DNA from: JACVRW01 sp963820315
Lineage (GTDB): Bacteria; Actinomycetota; Thermoleophilia; Solirubrobacterales; Thermoleophilaceae
NCBI GenBank assembly: GCA_963820315.1
Contig: CAWFZK010000009.1
Coordinates: forward strand, 30,238-94,237
Length of the DNA stretch: 64,000 nucleotides
Reading direction: 5' to 3'
Shown here: positions 59,986-64,000 of the stretch, piece after piece
How the letters are laid out: each line of letters starts with the position of its first letter
Position numbering within the stretch: position 1 is the first letter of the stretch
Translations under genes and position numbers: made by a program
The notes under the pieces: generated by a model
What the model was told of the DNA's origin: nothing
Databases searched by the model: none
The model's input: the letters and a program-made list of their open reading frames with translations, nothing else

Positions 59986-62217
59986 ATGAGGCGTGTCCTG
60001 GTGCTCTTGCTCGCCGTCGCTGTGCTGGTCGCCTCCGGCCTGGAACACGGCAGCGACCCGTCGGCGTTCGCCCAGGCTCCGGGGGCCAAGCCGAACCTGC
60101 TCGTGATCATGACCGACGACCTCGAGACGGACGACCTCAAGGCGCTGCCGAGCGTCCGGCTGCTCGCTCAGCAGGGCACGACGTTCGGCAACTCGTTCGT
60201 CGGCTACTCGCTGTGCTGCCCGTCGCGCGCGACATACCTGACCGGCCAGTACAACCACAACAACGGCGTGCTCTCGAACGCTGCGCCGGACGGCGGCTTC
60301 GGGCGGCTCGACCACACCAACACGCTGCCGGTGTGGCTGCAGGCCGCCGGCTACCACACCACCCACATCGGTAAGTACCTCAACGGATACGAGAGCCCGA
60401 GCTTCCGTACCACCGTGCCGCCCGGCTACTCGGACTGGCAGGGATTGGCGATCGGCACCTACCGGATGTACGACTACTCGATCAACGACAACGGCATGCT
60501 GATGCCGTACGGCACCGCCCCGGCGGACTACCAGACCGACGTGCTCGCCAACCGCGCGGTCGCTGCGATCCGTGAGCGCGTGCCCTCGTCACAGCCGTTC
60601 TACCTGAAGTTCTCGCCGCTTGCGCCGCACGCCTCGGGCGCCATCGCCGGTCACGACGGCCAGGGACCGGATCCCGCGCCACGCCACCGCGGCGCGTTCG
60701 CCGACGAGCCGCTGGATGTCGGCCCCGCCTACGACGAGGCGGACGTGGGCGACAAGCCGGCGTCGATCCAGCAGCTGCCGCGGATCAGCGCGCAGGCGCG
60801 GGCCGGCATCGACACCCGCAACCGGCGGCGGTTGGCCTCGCTGCTGGCCGTCGACGAGGCGATTACGCGCATGGTCGGCGAGCTCAGCACGGCGGGCGAG
60901 CTCGACCAGACGATCATCGTCTTCACGTCCGACAACGGTTGGCAGGAGGGCGAGCACCGCGTGGTCCAGGGCAAGGTCCGCGTGTACGAGCCGTCGATCC
61001 GGGTGCCGCTGATCGTCCGCGGTCCCGGCTTCGCCGCCGGGGCCGTGGTCCCCGCCATGGCGATCAACGTCGACCTGCCGCGCACACTCGCCGCGGCGGC
61101 GGGCGCTGTCCCGGGCCGCGTCCAGGACGGCCTGGACCTGCGCGAGGTGGCCAGTGGATCGCAGCGTGCGCTCGCCCGGCCGCTTCTAAACGAGACCGGG
61201 GTGCCGGGGCTCTCGAACCGCAACTTCCATCAGGCGATCCGGACCGGCACCCACAAGTACGTCGAGCATGCAAGCGGCGAGCGCGAGCTCTACGACCTGC
61301 GCAGCGACCCGGACGAGCTCGTCAACGTCGTGAACGACCCAGCGCTGGCGGGGACGCTGGCGCAGCTCGAAGCACGGCTCGAGGTGCTCAAGACCTGCGC
61401 CGGCGAATCGTGCATCGACCCGCAGCCGCTGGCCACCGTGCCTCTGCCGCCGCCGGCTCCCCCGGCTTCCGTGTCGGACTCGGTGGCGCCGGTCGAGCGG
61501 TCGGTCCGGCTGCTTGACCGACGCATCCGGCTCGGCCGCGACAAGCGGATCGGCATCCCGATGCGCTGCGCCCCGGGTGCCGACGACGGCTGCTCGGGCA
61601 CGCTGACGCTGCACGAGCGCCGCGGCCGTCCCGGGCGTGACCGGCTGGTGCGGATGGGCTCAAGGCGCTTCTCGCTGGAACCCGGCCAGTACAAGCGGGT
61701 CAAGGTGGAGGTGCGCGCGGCCGCCCGGCGGCGACTGGCACGAAAGCGCCGGCTGACGGTCCGCGCCAGCGCCCGCTACGTGACCGTCGCCGGTGAACTC
61801 GAGCGCGTCACACGCACCTACCGCCTGAACGCGGGACGGCTCTGCGGCTGGTCGTCATCCAAGCTCCCGTCGATAGATCGCGTTAGCGCCGGGACGCGCC
61901 AACTCGGCGCTGGCGCTGGGAGGCGGATACTGGGGCGATGTCACATGAGGACTACCTGCTGGCCAATCAACCCACGGAGTTGGAGCGCCTGCGGCTCCAG
62001 TCTCTGGTGTGGGAGCCGACGGGCCGGGGGCTCCTCTCGAAGGTCGGGGCCGGGTCCGGCGGACGCGCACTGGACGTTGGCTGCGGAGCAATGGGCTGGC
62101 TTCGGATTCTCAGTGAGTGGGTCGGCCCGTCGGGCCAAGTGGTGGGCGCCGACATCGACGAGAGCATGCTCAACGCCGCCCGTTCATTCCTGGAGGAAGA
62201 AGGAATTGCCAACGTAG
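59986..62217 (+). CDS. Secreted sulfatase (real end probably near 61850-61890)
   Basis: Signal peptide to about residue 30, then NLLVIMTDDLETDD (metal site) and the formylglycine signature CCPSR at 77-81, with Cys77 the residue to be modified. Later blocks are HIGKYLNGYE, IVFTSDNGWQEGEHR and GTHKYVEHASGERELYDL. A C-terminal basic beta domain (about 500-620) ends near TRTYRLNAGR. After that the frame runs on without meaning into the next gene, so a frame shift near 61840 probably hides the true stop. It would hydrolyse sulfate esters outside the cell. Confidence 0.75.
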   Translation: MRRVLVLLLAVAVLVASGLEHGSDPSAFAQAPGAKPNLLVIMTDDLETDDLKALPSVRLLAQQGTTFGNSFVGYSLCCPSRATYLTGQYNHNNGVLSNAAPDGGFGRLDHTNTLPVWLQAAGYHTTHIGKYLNGYESPSFRTTVPPGYSDWQGLAIGTYRMYDYSINDNGMLMPYGTAPADYQTDVLANRAVAAIRERVPSSQPFYLKFSPLAPHASGAIAGHDGQGPDPAPRHRGAFADEPLDVGPAYDEADVGDKPASIQQLPRISAQARAGIDTRNRRRLASLLAVDEAITRMVGELSTAGELDQTIIVFTSDNGWQEGEHRVVQGKVRVYEPSIRVPLIVRGPGFAAGAVVPAMAINVDLPRTLAAAAGAVPGRVQDGLDLREVASGSQRALARPLLNETGVPGLSNRNFHQAIRTGTHKYVEHASGERELYDLRSDPDELVNVVNDPALAGTLAQLEARLEVLKTCAGESCIDPQPLATVPLPPPAPPASVSDSVAPVERSVRLLDRRIRLGRDKRIGIPMRCAPGADDGCSGTLTLHERRGRPGRDRLVRMGSRRFSLEPGQYKRVKVEVRAAARRRLARKRRLTVRASARYVTVAGELERVTRTYRLNAGRLCGWSSSKLPSIDRVSAGTRQLGAGAGRRILGRCHMRTTCWPINPRSWSACGSSLWCGSRRAGGSSRRSGPGPADAHWTLAAEQWAGFGFSVSGSARRAKWWAPTSTRACSTPPVHSWRKKELPT

Positions 62218-62738
62218 AACTGGTCGTCGATGATCTGTTCGACAGCAAGCTGGAGCCGCAATCGTTCGATCTCGTCCATGCCCGCTACCAGATCGCTCCG
62301 CTCGGACGCGGCCCCGAGCAGGTGGCCTCGCACCGGCGGTTGGTCAAGCCCGGTGGCTCACTGGTCCTGGAGGAGTGGGACCTGGCCTCGTGGCACTTCA
62401 ATCCCGCTGCCCCCGCGGCCGAGCGACTGATCCGATTGCTCTCCGAGATCTTTGCCGGCTTGGGCGGCGAGGCCGGTCGCGGACTTCCCGAACTGCTCCG
62501 CGAAATCGGCATCGAGGAGCCGGGGATCGACGCACATGTGATCGCGCTCAAACCAGGCCATCCCTATTTGCGTCTGCCGCTTCAGTTCAGCGTCGCGCTC
62601 GAATCGCGCCTGCTTGAGACACTGAGCGAGGACGAGCTCGCCACGCTACGCCGCGAGGCGGAGGCCGAGTTGGCCGAGCCGGGCAGATGGGGCACGACCT
62701 TCACCCTGATCCAGAGCTGGGGCACGCTCGAAGGCTGA
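61938..62738 (+). CDS. SAM-dependent methyltransferase
   Basis: 266 residues from ATG 61938. Motif I ALDVGCGAMGWLRILSEWVG, then QVVGADIDESMLNAARSFLE and VDDLFDSKLEPQSFDLVHAR are class I methyltransferase features. VKPGGSLVLEEWDLASW follows. The C-terminal region may bind substrate. Codon use is a little less GC-rich than the flanks. Nothing shows its substrate. The sulfatase frame overlaps its 5' 280 bp but only because its stop is probably lost. Confidence 0.8.
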   Translation: MSHEDYLLANQPTELERLRLQSLVWEPTGRGLLSKVGAGSGGRALDVGCGAMGWLRILSEWVGPSGQVVGADIDESMLNAARSFLEEEGIANVELVVDDLFDSKLEPQSFDLVHARYQIAPLGRGPEQVASHRRLVKPGGSLVLEEWDLASWHFNPAAPAAERLIRLLSEIFAGLGGEAGRGLPELLREIGIEEPGIDAHVIALKPGHPYLRLPLQFSVALESRLLETLSEDELATLRREAEAELAEPGRWGTTFTLIQSWGTLEG

Positions 62739-62745
62739 GATTCGC

Positions 62746-63924
62746 CTAGCTGCCGTCGCCGACGGCCCGCAGCAGGATCGCCTCGCCCTGCCCGCCGCCC
62801 CCGCAGAGCGCCGCGACGCCGAACACGGCGCCGCGGTGCTGGAGCTCGATCGCGAGCGTGAGCACGAGCCGGAACCCGGATGCGGCGAGCGGGTGACCCA
62901 CTGCGATCGCGCCACCGTTGACGTTGACCAGCTGAGGGTCGATCTCGAGCCTGTCCACCGATGCGACCACGACACCGGCGAACGCCTCGTTGATCTCCCA
63001 GAGGTCGATGTCGGCCGGGGTCAGCTGGTGCCGCGCGAGCAGCTTGGCGGCCGCCTCCGCGGGACGCAGGTGCAGCGTCGAGTCCGGGCCGGCGACCACA
63101 GCGCGCCCGATGATCTGAGCCAGCGGCTTGACGCCGGCCCTCTGCGCGCTCTCGAGGCTGGTGACGAGCCCGGCGGCGCCGGCGTCGGACAGCTGCGAGG
63201 CGTTTCCGGCGGTGATGGTGCCGTCCGGCGTGAAGGCGGGGCGCAGTGCCGCGAGCGCCTCGGGCGTGGTGTCGCTGCGAATGCCCTCGTCGTCGCGAAG
63301 CTCGCCGAGCGGGGCGATCTCCTCGCCGAGCCGCCCGCTCTCGGTGGCGGCCGCGGCGCGGTGGTGAGACGCGAGGGCGAGTGCGTCCTGCCGGGTGCGG
63401 TCGATCCCCAGCCGCGCGTTCTCCTCGTCGGAGAGCTCGCCCATCCCGGAGGCGGCGATCCCGCACCAGAGCCCGTCGTGCTGCATCACGTCGATCAGGT
63501 TGCGGTCGCCCGCCGCAGTGCCGGTACGCACATGCACGGCGTGCGGGGCGCCGGTCATCGAGTCGAAGCCGCCAACGAGCACGCACTCCGCCTCGGCCTC
63601 ACGGATCATCGCGGCCGCCAAGGCGACCGAGCTCATGCTCGCGAGGCAGACGTCGTTGAGCGTGATGCCCGGCACCTCGCGCGGGACGCCGCCGAGGAGG
63701 GCCGCCCGGCGTCCCGGATTCTGGCCGTTGGCGGCCTGGAGCACGTTGCCCATCGCGATGTAGTCCGGGCTGAGCCCTGGGCAGCGTTCGAGCGCCGCGC
63801 GCACGGCGTGCGCTCCGAGCTCGACCGCCGGGACGTCCGACAGCGTGCCGCGGAAGCGGCCGACGGGTGTGCGGGCGCCGCCCGCCAACACCGGCGTCGC
63901 TGCAGCAGTCTCGACTGATTGCAT
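62746..63924 (-). CDS. Acetyl-CoA acetyltransferase (thiolase)
   Basis: 392 residues. The active-site Cys93 sits in NDVCLASMSS. The second and third sites are INEAFAGVVVAS, NVNGGAIAVGHPLAASG (His) and ALCGGGGQGEAI (Cys). The N-terminal PVLAGGARTPVGRFRG is standard. It condenses two acetyl-CoA to acetoacetyl-CoA or cleaves 3-ketoacyl-CoA in fatty acid, ketone or PHB metabolism. It is convergent with a methyltransferase and divergent from a flavoprotein with 28 bp between starts. Confidence 0.92.
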   Translation of the reverse strand: MQSVETAAATPVLAGGARTPVGRFRGTLSDVPAVELGAHAVRAALERCPGLSPDYIAMGNVLQAANGQNPGRRAALLGGVPREVPGITLNDVCLASMSSVALAAAMIREAEAECVLVGGFDSMTGAPHAVHVRTGTAAGDRNLIDVMQHDGLWCGIAASGMGELSDEENARLGIDRTRQDALALASHHRAAAATESGRLGEEIAPLGELRDDEGIRSDTTPEALAALRPAFTPDGTITAGNASQLSDAGAAGLVTSLESAQRAGVKPLAQIIGRAVVAGPDSTLHLRPAEAAAKLLARHQLTPADIDLWEINEAFAGVVVASVDRLEIDPQLVNVNGGAIAVGHPLAASGFRLVLTLAIELQHRGAVFGVAALCGGGGQGEAILLRAVGDGS

Positions 63925-63952
63925 GGCCCTCTAGCGCGAGGATAATGCGGGC

Positions 63953-64000
63953 ATGGAGCAGCCTGGCCACGTACCGCTGCTCGTCATCGGCGCCGGCCCG
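63953..64000 (+). CDS. N-terminus of a flavin/NAD(P)-binding oxidoreductase (partial)
   Basis: ATG 63953 opens MEQPGHVPLLVIGAGP, which runs off the right edge. The VIGAGP pattern is the beginning of a dinucleotide-binding GxGxxG motif, as in FAD-dependent oxidoreductases. Nothing more can be said from 16 residues. Confidence 0.55.
   Translation, partial: MEQPGHVPLLVIGAGP

Overview
The window comes from a very GC-rich actinobacterium-like chromosome. Genes are packed tightly, with many ATGA or GTGA start/stop overlaps and frequent GTG starts. A c-di-AMP riboswitch in front of an Rpf-type gene, an LLM-class oxidoreductase, SnoaL proteins of the SQENIELVRR type and a bacterial cyclic 2,3-diphosphoglycerate synthetase all fit Actinobacteria. 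They point most plausibly to Thermoleophilia/Solirubrobacterales, which is an inference from gene content. I saw no insertion sequences, prophage, CRISPR arrays, rRNA or tRNA.

Layout. 1-6110: two DUF4430 (transcobalamin C-terminal-like) secreted proteins, EcfT, a fused double ECF ATPase, and an S component fused to a prenyltransferase-type alpha/alpha-barrel. I read this as a vitamin uptake locus, probably for corrinoids, with an intrinsic-factor-like architecture. 6107-14086: an SDR facing a long operon of nitroreductase, glycerol-3-phosphate dehydrogenase, divergent dihydropteroate synthase-like protein, metallophosphoesterase, cDPG synthetase, 2-phosphoglycerate kinase and a Rho-like protein lacking the Walker A lysine. 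14096-18897: small hypothetical, methyltransferase, secreted sugar isomerase-like protein and PQQ-type sugar dehydrogenase with PKD domain. 19014-21100: response regulator, small histidine kinase and CpaB-like protein. 21107-32576: rpiA, a 1014-residue secreted protein, an M28 peptidase remnant, lon with a strong terminator, a serine hydrolase, an AlkZ-like protein and a BBE-type oxidase.

32647-41030 (minus strand) is a complete potassium-transport system. Its order is KdpD C-terminal kinase, KdpE, hypothetical, small membrane peptide, KdpF, KdpA, KdpC, KdpB, KdpD N-terminal domain. Thus KdpD is split over two genes and the pump order is A-C-B. 42095-45736 holds the c-di-AMP riboswitch with its Rpf/peptidoglycan-binding gene, a sigma-like protein, and a NarL-type two-component pair with a MEDS protein. 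The rest is accessory metabolism: MFS exporters, M20 and M3 peptidases, several methyltransferases, threonine dehydratase-like, RlmA-like, nitronate monooxygenase, cupin, quinone oxidoreductase, lytic transglycosylase, LLM oxidoreductase, sulfatase, thiolase and the start of a flavoprotein.

Many conserved genes are broken by single-base shifts, often in G/C runs: ecfA, ecfS, folP-like, rho-like, two methyltransferases, the isomerase, the PQQ dehydrogenase, three kinase genes, kdpB and a kdp-linked hypothetical. So many breaks in housekeeping-type genes look more like consensus errors in the assembly than real pseudogenes. I annotate these as single genes and give the approximate shift position.
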